From positions 1 through 43,532 of the forward strand of contig UQQU01000023.1 of assembly GCA_900543325.1 (NCBI GenBank): a DNA stretch of 43,532 nt, in the 5' to 3' direction. Below the pieces are notes generated by a model. The model made no database searches. It saw nothing but the letters and a program-made list of their open reading frames with translations, and was not told the origin of the DNA. Position numbers and translations under genes: made by a program. Positions within the stretch are counted from its first letter, which is position 1. Each line of letters starts with the position of its first letter. Shown here piece by piece: positions 35,210 to 43,532 of the stretch. The DNA comes from an uncultured Clostridium sp. GTDB taxonomy: Bacteria > Bacillota > Clostridia > Clostridiales > Clostridiaceae.

Positions 35210-35352
35210 TATAATACTGGCAAGTCTCCTGACTTATAGATCATCACGTTATTTCTCCTTCTCAAGCATATATGCTCAATGGATTATCTTGAAATAACAT
35301 TCCCTAAATACAGTAGCGGCACTGTGTAGGACTTTCACCTAACTTCCTTTTT
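35210..35352 (-). ncRNA. Cobalamin riboswitch controlling the btuFCD-like operon
   Basis: Read on the minus strand, the conserved parts come in order: AGGTGAAAGTCC near 35340, AGTGCCGCTACTGT near 35310-35325, and the B12 box AAGTCAGGAGACTTGCC at 35219-35235. These are hallmark elements of adenosylcobalamin riboswitches. Downstream of it GATACTCTT (near 35200) can pair with AAGAGTATC (near 35140-35150), a possible expression platform before the btuF ribosome site. Binding of cobalamin should lower expression. Confidence 0.93.
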
Positions 35353-35464
35353 AATAAAAATAGATATTTATATATATCTATTTCTAACCAATATTATTTT
35401 ATTATCGTTATATTTAACAACTAACTAAGTATATCTAAATATATTAAATTTGTCTATATCCAAC

Positions 35465-35502
35465 TGTAAAATTATAGTATTTAAAAACACTATAATTTTA
35501 CA
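35465..35502. terminator. Perfect 14-bp inverted repeat after the MBL-fold gene
   Basis: TGTAAAATTATAGT (35465-35478) and ACTATAATTTTACA (35489-35502) are exact inverted copies with a ten-base loop, 39 bases past the stop of the minus-strand gene. No T run follows on that strand, so it may be a weak terminator or an operator-like site. Confidence 0.5.
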
Positions 35503-35540
35503 ACTTAATTTTAAATTCTATAATCTTATTATATAAATTT

Positions 35541-36350
35541 TTATTTTAGTTCTATTCTTTCTAAATCATAGGGAACAAATACTTGTCCATCATAAACAGA
35601 TTTTGCTTCTTCACTATAAAGCTTTTTACGCTCTGGAAGCTTCTTATCTTCTGTATGATATAAAACTAAATTTTCTACATTAAGTTCCTTTGCAAGTTTT
35701 CCTGCCTCAATAGGTGTACTATGATTTTTTTCATAAGGCTTAAATATTTCTCTATCAGCATATAAGCAAAATGCTTCTGAAAGCAACCAATTGCAGTTTT
35801 CAACATACTCTTTAGAAATCTCCTTATATGGCTCATCTCCAAGACAAACTAATGTCTTTTTATTTGGAAGAACTGCCTTGAATCCAAATTGCTTATCCTT
35901 AGTGGATTCTATATCAAAGAATTCTATATTCATTCCTATAACATCTATTTTATCTCCATGACATACTTCACAAATATTAATACCATTACCAACAAATTTT
36001 AATAATTTTTTAGTTAACATCATATTACTTAAAGTATTTAATATATTAACAACTTCATTATGTCCGTATATATTAAATTCACCCTCATATTTTCCTTCAT
36101 TCATTAATGATGCATACTTTCTTATTATCCATATTGCTCCAATTATATGATCTGTATGCCCATGTGTAACAAACATCCCTTTAATATTTTTATAATTAAT
36201 TTCAGCTTTTTCTAATTGGGCTAATATTCCGTTTCCACCACCTGCATCTACTAAGAAATACTCGTTATTATTTCTTAATGCAAAACAAGTATTATAACAT
36301 TTTGTTACCATTGCAGAACCTGTTCCTAACATAATCAATTCCATATTCAT
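35541..36350 (-). CDS. Metallo-beta-lactamase-fold hydrolase, RNase Z-like
   Basis: A 269-residue hydrolase with MLGTGSAMVTK and the metal motif THGHTDHIIGA. Later metal histidine regions lie at KNHSTPIEAGKLA and VLYHTEDKKLP, and CLGDEPY holds an acidic metal-binding residue. The order resembles RNase Z and related phosphodiesterases, but it is not a clear tRNase Z because the flexible exosite arm is lacking. AGAGGT stands seven bases before the first ATG. It is monocistronic; substrate unknown. Confidence 0.86.
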   Translation of the reverse strand: MNMELIMLGTGSAMVTKCYNTCFALRNNNEYFLVDAGGGNGILAQLEKAEINYKNIKGMFVTHGHTDHIIGAIWIIRKYASLMNEGKYEGEFNIYGHNEVVNILNTLSNMMLTKKLLKFVGNGINICEVCHGDKIDVIGMNIEFFDIESTKDKQFGFKAVLPNKKTLVCLGDEPYKEISKEYVENCNWLLSEAFCLYADREIFKPYEKNHSTPIEAGKLAKELNVENLVLYHTEDKKLPERKKLYSEEAKSVYDGQVFVPYDLERIELK

Positions 36351-36472
36351 ACTATGTACCTCTTTCTAGTAAAAATTTTCTTATATCTATCTTACATAAA
36401 TATATAATAAATAAAAAGTTAATTTTTCAAAGTTATGTTAATTCTATAAATATCAAATATTACTTCATACAA

Positions 36473-36500
36473 AAATTCACCATAATTTTATGGTGAATTT
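36473..36500 (-). terminator. Terminator after the antiporter gene
   Basis: AAATTCACCAT (36473-36483) pairs with ATGGTGAATTT (36490-36500), and on the minus strand a run of five T follows. Confidence 0.8.
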
Positions 36501-36508
36501 CCACTAAA

Positions 36509-38152
36509 TTATACAGTTAATAAATCTTCTATTTCTTCCATATTATTTGATGTTATAACTAATATATCATCTGGAAGAATTACTGTATTTCCATTAGGAA
36601 CTATTACTTCCCCTCTTCTTTTTATCATAACTATAAGAACATCATCAGGAATATTGGCATCTTTTATGGCTCTATTAATTAAACTACTTTTTTTCTCAAC
36701 AGAAACCTCTGTTAATGTGGTACTCTTTTCTTCTTTATATTCATTGAAATGTTTAAGCTTATTTCCTGATAATACCAATATATCTCCTGGTAAAATTTCT
36801 GTAGACCCATTTGGTACAAATACATCGCCATTTCTCTTTATCATTACCACAAGAATATCTTCAGGTATATTAGCATCCATTATTGTTTTATTAGCTATAA
36901 TATTATGCTCATCGATTGTAAACTCTATAAGCCTTGTACTCTTATCTTCTTTATAATCATTAAAAGTCTTTAAAACAGACTCCTCATTATCTATTAAATC
37001 TAATTTTTTAGCTAATCTTGGAATAACTGTACCTTGTACAGCCACTGAAAATAATGCTATAAAAAATATTATATGAAAAATATCATTATTTATTGCAACT
37101 CCATATGTTTCAGCAAATATTGCAAAAACTATTGATGCTGCACCTCTTATCCCTACCCATGATACAAAAACTTTTTCTTTTATAGGTGTCTTAAACCAAT
37201 ATAAAATACTAAATATTGCAACTGGCCTTGCTACAAAAATCATAAATAGTGAAATTGATATTCCCTTAACCATAACTGATGGTATCTTAGATGGAAATGC
37301 CACTAATCCAAGTAAAAAGAATAACATAATTTGCATAATCCATGATATTCCATCAAAAAATTGAAATATACTTTTCTTATGTGGTATCTTTGCATTTCCT
37401 ATTATAATACCTGTAATATAGACACTTAAATATCCATTTCCTGAAAAATATTCACTTAATGAATAAGATAACACTGCTATAGCAGTTACAAAGATTGGAT
37501 AAAACCCTTCTATTTCAAATTTAGCATGCCTCAATAAATAAATAGATAATTTAGCTAAAACAACTGAAACTACTATTCCTACTATAACTTGCTTTATTAT
37601 CATTGGGATTATATTACCATATCCCCCACCAGCCATTAACCCTAATATTATTACTGTAAGCATATATGCACATGGATCATTACTACCACTTTCTAACTCT
37701 AACATAGATGCAATTGATCCTCTCAAATTTAACTGCTGAGATCTTAATATTGCAAATACAGATGCTGCATCTGTAGACCCAACAATTGATCCTATAAGTA
37801 ATCCTTCTAACAATGTTGTTTTAAATACAAAAAAACAAAATAATCCTGTTAATAGTGCTGTAAAAACAACCCCTAATGTTGACATAAAAATTGATTGTAT
37901 TGCAACTGGTTTAGCCATACTCCAATTAGTACCAAATCCTCCATAAAACATTATAAATATCAATGCTATGGTACTTATTTTACTAGCCAATTGATAATCA
38001 TTAAAATATATACCTACAAGCCCATCAGATCCAAATAACATTCCAAACACTATAAATACTAAAAGAATTGGCACCCCAAACTTATATAATATTTTAGTAG
38101 AAGTTATACACATTAATAATACTAATGCACAGATAATCATTACTTTTATCAT
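36509..38152 (-). CDS. CPA1-type K+(Na+)/H+ antiporter with two C-terminal RCK_C domains
   Basis: Residues 1-385 hold about twelve membrane segments with the ion-site motifs STDAASVF and ESGSNDP, the latter resembling the ND pair of NhaP-type antiporters. The cytosolic end carries two copies of the RCK_C (TrkA_C) domain, about 400-465 and 475-545. They share I-x-DANIP(E/D)D(I/V)L, VMIKR-x-G and PNG-x-T-x-ILP-x-DIL. No nucleotide-binding RCK_N domain lies between. Such antiporters expel K+ or Na+ in exchange for protons and are often gated by small molecules such as cyclic di-AMP through RCK_C. Function is well supported by architecture; the exact ion is not. Confidence 0.92.
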   Translation of the reverse strand: MIKVMIICALVLLMCITSTKILYKFGVPILLVFIVFGMLFGSDGLVGIYFNDYQLASKISTIALIFIMFYGGFGTNWSMAKPVAIQSIFMSTLGVVFTALLTGLFCFFVFKTTLLEGLLIGSIVGSTDAASVFAILRSQQLNLRGSIASMLELESGSNDPCAYMLTVIILGLMAGGGYGNIIPMIIKQVIVGIVVSVVLAKLSIYLLRHAKFEIEGFYPIFVTAIAVLSYSLSEYFSGNGYLSVYITGIIIGNAKIPHKKSIFQFFDGISWIMQIMLFFLLGLVAFPSKIPSVMVKGISISLFMIFVARPVAIFSILYWFKTPIKEKVFVSWVGIRGAASIVFAIFAETYGVAINNDIFHIIFFIALFSVAVQGTVIPRLAKKLDLIDNEESVLKTFNDYKEDKSTRLIEFTIDEHNIIANKTIMDANIPEDILVVMIKRNGDVFVPNGSTEILPGDILVLSGNKLKHFNEYKEEKSTTLTEVSVEKKSSLINRAIKDANIPDDVLIVMIKRRGEVIVPNGNTVILPDDILVITSNNMEEIEDLLTV

Positions 38153-38229
38153 ATATTACCCCCTTCATAAAATTTTCATATTTAATACCCTTCTTTTTAT
38201 AATATTCATGATTTTATTTATCTGAGTAT

Positions 38230-38972
38230 AAATTTTTTTAAAATTTAAAATTCAAAACTTTTTATCATTAAAAAATACAAAAGCAGTTAGCCCTAATTCT
38301 ATAAGATTTTGTCTTTTTAAATATACTTATATATGGGAAGTTAGTGGTAGAAGCTATTGGACTTTCTTACTTAATGTAGATAGACGCTCTGTATCAGGTT
38401 TTAGATGGCTTGGCTTTTCTTGGGTTTACTTTGGATTAGATTTAAGAAGAATAGACTCATTTATATGTTATAGATTTGATGATGATTGTGAAGATTATGA
38501 AAACTTAAGAAATAATAATTTGTCATTAGAAAGCAGTAAAAAAGAATACTCTATAAATGGTACTAAAAATATTTATACTAAAACATTGGCCTCTATAGAT
38601 ATTCCTGAAATTAAAGAAGATTATATAGAACAAACTATAGGATATATAGATAATGATAAGATTAAATCAGAAATTCCATGTTTAAAATATAGAAATACTA
38701 GCTATAGAATTACTTTAGATGTAAGTTATCCAAATACTTATAATGAATCTTTAAAGTCCAAAATAAATGAAATGGCTAATAATGCAAGTACTACTGCTAT
38801 AGATACCTTTACTTCATTTAGAAGTAGTGACTTTTATTTAAATCCTTTAGAAAAATTAAATGAATTTAATGAATATAAAAGAAATGATTTAGAAGTTACC
38901 TATTCAATAAAAGAAGAAAAAATAACTACTAACTGGCAACCATATACTTACTACACACCTTTACCTTATTAA
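38230..38972 (+). pseudogene. Conserved-looking hypothetical protein frame without visible start codon
   Basis: From a TAA near 38227 the frame stays open to 38972 and reads like a real protein from about 38290: SPNSIRFCLFKYTYIWEV, SGRSYWTFLLNVDRRSV, SGFRWLGFSWVYFGLDLRR, then IDSFICYR and a long hydrophilic C-terminal part. No ATG, GTG or TTG occurs in frame before the TTG at 38520, which would remove the best-structured segment, and no ribosome site stands before either position. The 5' end or start codon has probably been lost. I do not recognise the family. A good terminator follows, as for an expressed gene. Confidence 0.5.
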
Positions 38973-38990
38973 AAATTAATACATTAAATA

Positions 38991-39036
38991 AAAATTGCTA
39001 TTTTACCTTTGGTGAAAGATAAAATAGCAATTTTTT
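38991..39036 (+). terminator. Terminator after the start-less frame
   Basis: AAAATTGCTATTTTA (38991-39005) pairs with TAAAATAGCAATTTT (39020-39034), and six T residues follow on the plus strand. Confidence 0.85.
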
Positions 39037-39095
39037 ATATCTACATAATATCAAAGTTAATCCTCCAATATATATTTATTAAATTTATATGATTA

Positions 39096-39104
39096 TGCTA
39101 TAAT
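39096..39104 (+). promoter_or_regulatory. Extended -10 promoter of the FusB-like gene
   Basis: TGCTATAAT is a perfect extended -10 element, about 28 bases before the leader ORF. The -35 region (TTTATT at 39075-39080) is weak, as expected for extended -10 promoters. Confidence 0.6.
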
Positions 39105-39132
39105 CTAAATAATATATTAGGAGGTGTTTTTT

Positions 39133-39180
39133 ATGAAAGTATATAATAGAAATGAGGTGTTATTATGGCTGCTTTTATAA
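39133..39180 (+). CDS. 15-codon leader peptide overlapping the FusB-like gene
   Basis: An AGGAGG, better than the one of the main gene, is followed by ATG and 15 codons reading MKVYNRNEVLLWLLL, ending in TAA. The frame runs through the ribosome site of the main gene (GAGGTG at 39154-39159) and ends 15 bases inside it in another frame. The leader and main genes each follow the repeated word GAGGTGTT. This layout fits a translational leader that controls access to the second site, as known for inducible ribosome-targeted resistance genes. Confidence 0.6.
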   Translation: MKVYNRNEVLLWLLL

Positions 39181-39818
39181 AAAAGCAACAATTTAATTAT
39201 ATAAAAAAGTGTTTATCTGACTTAAATAATGCTTTTAGAAATTGTGTAGATAGTAATATTGTTGAAACTACAAAAATTATTGCACAAGATAAAATCTTAG
39301 CTTTCTTTGATAATTTATCAGAAGAAGAAAAAGAAATTCTTAATATAAGTAAAATAACTGAACCATTACATATTGATGGATACTTAAAAGATTTAGATCA
39401 GTATGTATATGGTATGCCTAATATAACAAAGAGTGATCTTACTAAAATATTTAAAAAGGAAAAGAAACTTAAAATTCCTGATTTAAATATCCAAGATTCA
39501 AAGCTTGTATATTTAGGATGGATTGATGAAGCAACAAAAAAACTTCTTATTACTTATAATATGGATGGAAAACTTTTAGGTATGGCTTGTAGACTTACCT
39601 CGCCTAAACCAAATAGTGCCAATGTATGTACTCTTTGTAATCATATTGCCTCCGAAAGTGAAGTTGCATTTGTTTCACCTATTTGCAAACCCAAAAGTGA
39701 AGATGATTATAAATCACTTGGTTTTTACGTATGTTTAAATAGCGATAAATGTAATGAAAGAATTACTTCTACTGAAAAACTTGAAAAACTCTTAAAAGCC
39801 GTTAATAGAATAAAGTAA
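39165..39818 (+). CDS. FusB/FusC-type elongation factor G-binding protein
   Basis: The 217-residue protein has an N-terminal helical bundle (about 1-85) and a C-terminal domain (about 105-217) with the four-cysteine zinc site of FusB-type proteins: VCTLCNHI, then SPICK and YVCLNSDKCNERI. FusB binds EF-G and frees it from the ribosome when fusidic acid has stalled it; chromosomal homologues are common in Firmicutes and may aid ribosome recovery generally. GAGGTG lies five bases before the ATG, inside the leader ORF. Resistance itself is inferred from family. Confidence 0.88.
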   Translation: MAAFIKKQQFNYIKKCLSDLNNAFRNCVDSNIVETTKIIAQDKILAFFDNLSEEEKEILNISKITEPLHIDGYLKDLDQYVYGMPNITKSDLTKIFKKEKKLKIPDLNIQDSKLVYLGWIDEATKKLLITYNMDGKLLGMACRLTSPKPNSANVCTLCNHIASESEVAFVSPICKPKSEDDYKSLGFYVCLNSDKCNERITSTEKLEKLLKAVNRIK

Positions 39819-39836
39819 TGTAATTAAATATTAAAA

Positions 39837-39878
39837 AAACAGATGAAATTAAAGTAACCTCTTTAATTTCATCTGTAA
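39837..39878. terminator. Bidirectional terminator between the FusB-like gene and treR
   Basis: ACAGATGAAATTAAAG (39839-39854) pairs perfectly over 16 bases with CTTTAATTTCATCTGT (39861-39876). On the minus strand TTTTTTT follows, so it mainly ends the tre operon. Confidence 0.88.
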
Positions 39879-39892
39879 TAATAATTTTATAT

Positions 39893-40603
39893 TTAATGTC
39901 TTCTTGCAAAATCAACAAATACAAATTTATCTGGTCTATGTCTTGATTCCGTATATTGAAATAAACTTGTATCATCTAAATATGTGTAGCTTTTTACTAC
40001 TACTATCATATCAAAGCCCTTCATATCTAGATATTTTTTATCTTCTTCAGTTGCATTTTGAACTGTTATTTCCTTTTTTGCATATGCAATTTTTAATCCC
40101 AATACACCTTCTATATATTCATATAAGGAATTCTTACATACATCATATGTAAGATTATCTACAAACCTTTTAATCATATAATCTTTATCTAAAATTACCT
40201 TCTCTCCATCAAATGATCTTGTTCTAATAATCTTCCACACCTTTTCATCCTCAGTAATTTCCAATCCTCTTGCTATATTTTTTTGGGGATATATGCAATC
40301 CAAAAACTCAACAAAAGTTTCTATATTACTAGTAGACTTTTGAGCAATTTCTTTAAAACTAACCACTCCTGATACTGGAAAGTTAAATTTATTTATATCT
40401 AATACAAAAGATCCTTTGCCTTTAGTCTTTTGTATATATCCATTTTGCTCTAACATGTTTAAGGATTTTCTAACAGTATCTCTAGATACATTATATTGAT
40501 CCATTAGCTCTTTTTCTGACGGCAACTTATCATTGCTTTGATATTCTTTGCTTTCTATTTTATTTACTATAATGTTATATATATTTAAATACTTTTTATC
40601 CAT
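39893..40603 (-). CDS. treR: Trehalose operon repressor TreR (GntR/UTRA)
   Basis: The N-terminal 70 residues are a GntR winged helix (LPSEKELMDQYNVSRDTVRKSLNMLEQNGYIQKTKGKG-type block, about 27-64). The C-terminal UTRA domain (about 90-230) senses an effector and ends in YTESRHRPDKFVFVDFARRH, characteristic of TreR. Trehalose-6-phosphate normally releases it from DNA. It is the last gene of treB-treC-treR, 36 bases after treC. Confidence 0.93.
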   Translation of the reverse strand: MDKKYLNIYNIIVNKIESKEYQSNDKLPSEKELMDQYNVSRDTVRKSLNMLEQNGYIQKTKGKGSFVLDINKFNFPVSGVVSFKEIAQKSTSNIETFVEFLDCIYPQKNIARGLEITEDEKVWKIIRTRSFDGEKVILDKDYMIKRFVDNLTYDVCKNSLYEYIEGVLGLKIAYAKKEITVQNATEEDKKYLDMKGFDMIVVVKSYTYLDDTSLFQYTESRHRPDKFVFVDFARRH

Positions 40604-40638
40604 TTATATCACCATAGTAATTTTATCATATAAATATG

Positions 40639-42300
40639 CTATTTCTCAATATAATAAACTATTGATTCATATGGTCTAAGAGTCATTTCCTTATTTAATT
40701 TAACTTCATTAGAGTAGTTAGATATTAATACCTTAACATTATTATTTTCTAATAATTGAGATGGAATATCTACCTTTGCCTCTTCTCCATAGAAATTATT
40801 TAAAACAACTAATGTCTTATTTTCATAATTTCTAGTATATCCAAGTACTTTATTATTATCTTCTAAAATCATATTAAAATTACCCTTTGAAATAACATCA
40901 TATTCTTTTCTTAATGATATTAATTTCTTATAATGATAGAATATGGAGTTATCATCTTTAAGAGCATCTTCTGCATTTATTTCTTTATAAGATTTTGCTA
41001 CTGGTATCCATGGTGTTCCAGTTGTAAATCCAGCATTTTCTTCACTATTCCATTGAATTGGAGTTCTTGAATTATCTCTTGATTTTGATCTTAAAATTTC
41101 TAAAATATCAGCTTCTGATTCACCTTGCTCTTTTAATATATTATAATAATTTATTGACTCAACATCTCTATACTCTTCTATTGTATCAAAGTAAGGATTA
41201 GTCATTCCAAATTCTTCACCTTGATAAATATATGGTGTTCCTCTCATCATATGAATAGTTGTGGCTAACATTTTACCACTTTCATTATGATATTTTTTAT
41301 CATTTCCAAATCTTGATATTACTCTAGGTTGATCATGGTTACACCAGAATACAGCACTCCATCCATTACCTTCTTGCATTCCTTCTTGCCATTCTTTAAA
41401 TATATCTTTTAACATTTTAAAATCAAAGTCCATCATTGTCCACTTATCACCATTTTTATAATCAACCTTTAAATGGTGGAAATTAAATACCATTGATAAT
41501 TCCTTTTCATCTGGATTTGAATACTTTATACAATTATCAACAGATGTTGAAGACATTTCTCCAACTGTTATTACATCTTCATGTCTACCAAATGTATTTT
41601 TATTAAGTTCCTTTAAATATTCATGAATATTAGGTCCATCCGTATAAAATCTTCTTCCATCACCTATATTGTCATCTTCAAATATTTCTGGTTTAGAAAT
41701 AAGATTAACTACGTCTAGCCTGAACCCCTTTACTCCTTTATCTAACCAGAAGTTTACTACCTTATATATTTCATCTCTAACTTCTTTATTGTCCCAATTT
41801 AAATCACCTTGTGTAACATCAAATAAGTGAAGGTAATATTCATTAAATTCTTCTACATATTCCCATGCATTACCTCCAAATTTTGAAACCCAGTTAGTTG
41901 GAGGTTCGTTATTTTTTCCTTCTTTAAATATATAAAAATCTTTATATTTCTTGTCACCTTTTAATGCTTTTTTAAACCATTCATGTTCTGTTGAAGTATG
42001 ATTAAATACCATATCCAACATAATATCTATATTTCTTTTCTTAGCTTCTACTACAAGCTTATCGAAATCTTTCATAGTTCCCATTCTAGGATCTATTTTA
42101 TAATAATCTGCTACATCATATCCATTATCTTTTTGAGGAGATACATAAACAGGAGTTAACCATATATAATCTACACCAAGTTCTTTTAAATAATCTAATT
42201 TTTCTGTTACTCCGTTTATATCTCCAATTCCATCTCCATTTGAATCATTAAATGACTTAGGGTATATTTGATAAACTACACTTTCTCTAAAATCTTTCAT
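40639..42300 (-). CDS. treC: Trehalose-6-phosphate hydrolase (alpha,alpha-phosphotrehalase)
   Basis: A glycoside hydrolase family 13 enzyme of 553 residues that splits trehalose-6-phosphate into glucose and glucose-6-phosphate. The N-terminus (VVYQIYPKSFNDSNGDGIGD), conserved region DMVFNHTS, the nucleophile in GFRLDVVN, the acid/base in TVGEMS and the transition-state Asp in WCNHDQPR are all present. The C-terminal beta domain begins near residue 470. Between TreB (import and phosphorylation) and TreR its role in trehalose use is clear. No truncation. Confidence 0.96.
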   Translation of the reverse strand: MKDFRESVVYQIYPKSFNDSNGDGIGDINGVTEKLDYLKELGVDYIWLTPVYVSPQKDNGYDVADYYKIDPRMGTMKDFDKLVVEAKKRNIDIMLDMVFNHTSTEHEWFKKALKGDKKYKDFYIFKEGKNNEPPTNWVSKFGGNAWEYVEEFNEYYLHLFDVTQGDLNWDNKEVRDEIYKVVNFWLDKGVKGFRLDVVNLISKPEIFEDDNIGDGRRFYTDGPNIHEYLKELNKNTFGRHEDVITVGEMSSTSVDNCIKYSNPDEKELSMVFNFHHLKVDYKNGDKWTMMDFDFKMLKDIFKEWQEGMQEGNGWSAVFWCNHDQPRVISRFGNDKKYHNESGKMLATTIHMMRGTPYIYQGEEFGMTNPYFDTIEEYRDVESINYYNILKEQGESEADILEILRSKSRDNSRTPIQWNSEENAGFTTGTPWIPVAKSYKEINAEDALKDDNSIFYHYKKLISLRKEYDVISKGNFNMILEDNNKVLGYTRNYENKTLVVLNNFYGEEAKVDIPSQLLENNNVKVLISNYSNEVKLNKEMTLRPYESIVYYIEK

Positions 42301-42330
42301 TTTAACTATCTCCTTATTCTAGCAAATAAT

Positions 42331-42375
42331 GGATGATATATATCCATCACTTTATTTGACTTCAATATATCATCC
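42331..42375 (-). repeat. Inverted repeat in the treB-treC gap
   Basis: GGATGATATAT (42331-42341) pairs perfectly with ATATATCATCC (42365-42375) over 11 bases in the 100-base gap. It has no T run, so it may tune mRNA decay or translation between the two genes. Confidence 0.5.
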
Positions 42376-42401
42376 TTATATTATCAATTTCAATCTATTT
42401 C

Positions 42402-43532
42402 TTAGCTTAATTTTTTTCTACCAACAATTACTGTTAACACAAATGGAACTACTATGGCTACTACCATCGCTACAGCAAACATTAACATGTGTTGTGGTTG
42501 AATTGAAAGTATTCCTGGAATTCCTCCAATACCTATTGCATTAGCCATTACTCCACTTGCAACTGATATTACAGCAGCAATTCCTGATCCAATCATTCCA
42601 CATATAAATGGGAATCCATACTTTAAGTTAACACCAAATAATGCTGGTTCTGTTACTCCTAAGTATGCTGAAATACATGCTGGTATTGAAACTTGCTTTT
42701 CTTCTTCATTTTTTCTTTGTAAGTATATCATTGCAAGTACTGCTGAACCTTGAGCTATATTTGATAGCGCAATCATTGGCCATAATAATGTACCACCAAC
42801 TTGTGACATTAATTGAAGATCAATAGCATTTGTCATATGATGTAAACCAGTAATAACTAATGGTGCATAAACAAATCCAAATACACCTGCAAATAACCAA
42901 CTAAATGATGATGTTAACCCTGAATATACTACAGTTGAAATCATATCCCCAATTTTCCAGCCTATAGGACCAAGTACTGTATGTGCAATAAGTACTGATG
43001 GTACTAATGCAAAGAATGGTACTATTATCATAGAAATAGCTGCTGGTGATATTTTTCTAAAGAATTTCTCTAAGTAAACTAATACGAACCCTGCTAAAAT
43101 TGCTGGAATAACTTGCGCTTGATAACCAATCATATTAACTTTAGCAAATCCAAAATCCCAGAATGGAATATCAGCTCCACCAGATACTGCATAAGCATTT
43201 AAAAGCTGTGGTGATACTAATGTAATACCTAATACTATACCAAGTATTTGAGTAGTTCCCATCTTCTTAGTTATAGCCCATACTATTCCTACAGGTAGGA
43301 AGTGGAATATTGCTTCACCAATTAGCCATAAGAAACTATGAGTTCCTGCCCAAAATTGTGATATTTCAATTAAAGTCTTTGTACCATTTTCAAAGAACTT
43401 TACATCACCAATAATATTTCTAAATCCTAATATAAGACCTCCAACTATAATTGCTGGAATAAGTGGTGAAAATATTTCTGCTAAATTTGCCATAAGTCTT
43501 TGAATAAAAGTCATATTTGATTTTGCTGCATC
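42402..43532 (-). CDS. treB: Trehalose-specific PTS permease EIIBC, C-terminal part (partial)
   Basis: The frame enters from the window's right edge and continues through the EIIC domain, about 375 residues with some ten membrane segments. Family marks are LAEIFSPLIPAIIVGGLILG, the conserved GITEP-like site as LGVTEPALFGVNLKYGFPF, and ITGLHHMTNAID. The N-terminal EIIB domain with its phosphorylated cysteine must lie beyond the edge. The protein ends GRKKLS without an EIIA domain, so a separate EIIA must serve it. It brings trehalose in as trehalose-6-phosphate for TreC. Confidence 0.93.
   Translation of the reverse strand, partial: DAAKSNMTFIQRLMANLAEIFSPLIPAIIVGGLILGFRNIIGDVKFFENGTKTLIEISQFWAGTHSFLWLIGEAIFHFLPVGIVWAITKKMGTTQILGIVLGITLVSPQLLNAYAVSGGADIPFWDFGFAKVNMIGYQAQVIPAILAGFVLVYLEKFFRKISPAAISMIIVPFFALVPSVLIAHTVLGPIGWKIGDMISTVVYSGLTSSFSWLFAGVFGFVYAPLVITGLHHMTNAIDLQLMSQVGGTLLWPMIALSNIAQGSAVLAMIYLQRKNEEEKQVSIPACISAYLGVTEPALFGVNLKYGFPFICGMIGSGIAAVISVASGVMANAIGIGGIPGILSIQPQHMLMFAVAMVVAIVVPFVLTVIVGRKKLS

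Noticed and set aside
1..43532. Mobile elements, prophage, CRISPR arrays, tRNA or rRNA genes
   Set aside because: I saw no transposase, integrase, phage structural gene, regular spaced repeats or tRNA-like cloverleaf; the long inverted repeats are isolated single copies as far as can be seen.

Overview
The window is very AT-rich DNA with strong AGGAGG-type ribosome binding sites, AGA/TTA-rich codon use and Gram-positive features: lipoprotein and LPxTG anchors, a CotF-type spore coat protein and an exact Spo0A box. This suggests a Clostridium (sensu stricto) chromosome, probably from a gut or tissue-associated anaerobe. The species cannot be read from the sequence. No rRNA, tRNA, CRISPR array, prophage, transposase or plasmid function was seen.

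Layout. 0-3.2 kb: redox repair (MsrA-MsrB fusion, a UDG-fold protein, a CcdA-TlpA fusion). 3.3-13.2 kb: a seven-gene minus-strand operon reading ygeY, ygeW, arcC, ygeX, ssnA, a PreA-like Fe-S flavoprotein, then a Mo/Se-type xanthine dehydrogenase. This gene set matches the anaerobic purine/uric-acid degradation cluster of gut bacteria. A near-consensus -24/-12 (sigma-54-like) element lies upstream of ygeY. 13.4-21.8 kb: a haem acquisition locus. A Fur-box-like site and a divergent AraC-type regulator precede a four-NEAT LPxTG protein, a one-NEAT membrane protein, an IsdE-like haem receptor with both haem ligands conserved, a permease, an ATPase, and an FMN-binding surface protein with an SGATYTS flavinylation motif. 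A 5'-truncated apbE (the enzyme class that flavinylates such motifs) follows.

21.8-28.4 kb: an HMA-fold protein without metal-binding cysteines, a HAD phosphatase, a CotF-like coat protein, an orphan sensor histidine kinase cut by an in-frame TGA but preceded by a well-placed Spo0A box, a duplicated J-like/TPR protein, and a Cys-rich CWC protein. 28.4-32.2 kb: a WYL regulator, an M20 amidohydrolase, a pyridoxal kinase and a TatD-associated radical SAM protein. 32.2-35.4 kb: a BtuFCD-type importer under a cobalamin riboswitch. 35.5-39.8 kb: an MBL-fold hydrolase, a CPA1 antiporter with two RCK_C domains, a conserved reading frame with no visible start codon, and a FusB-type EF-G-binding protein preceded by a 15-codon leader ORF that overlaps its start. 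39.9 kb to the end: the trehalose operon treB (cut by the window edge), treC, treR.

The candidates for new biology are the flavinylated protein inside a haem-uptake operon, the Spo0A-box orphan kinase with its nonsense codon, the fusB-like leader peptide, and the -24/-12 element on the purine operon. All are sequence readings only; no database search was run.
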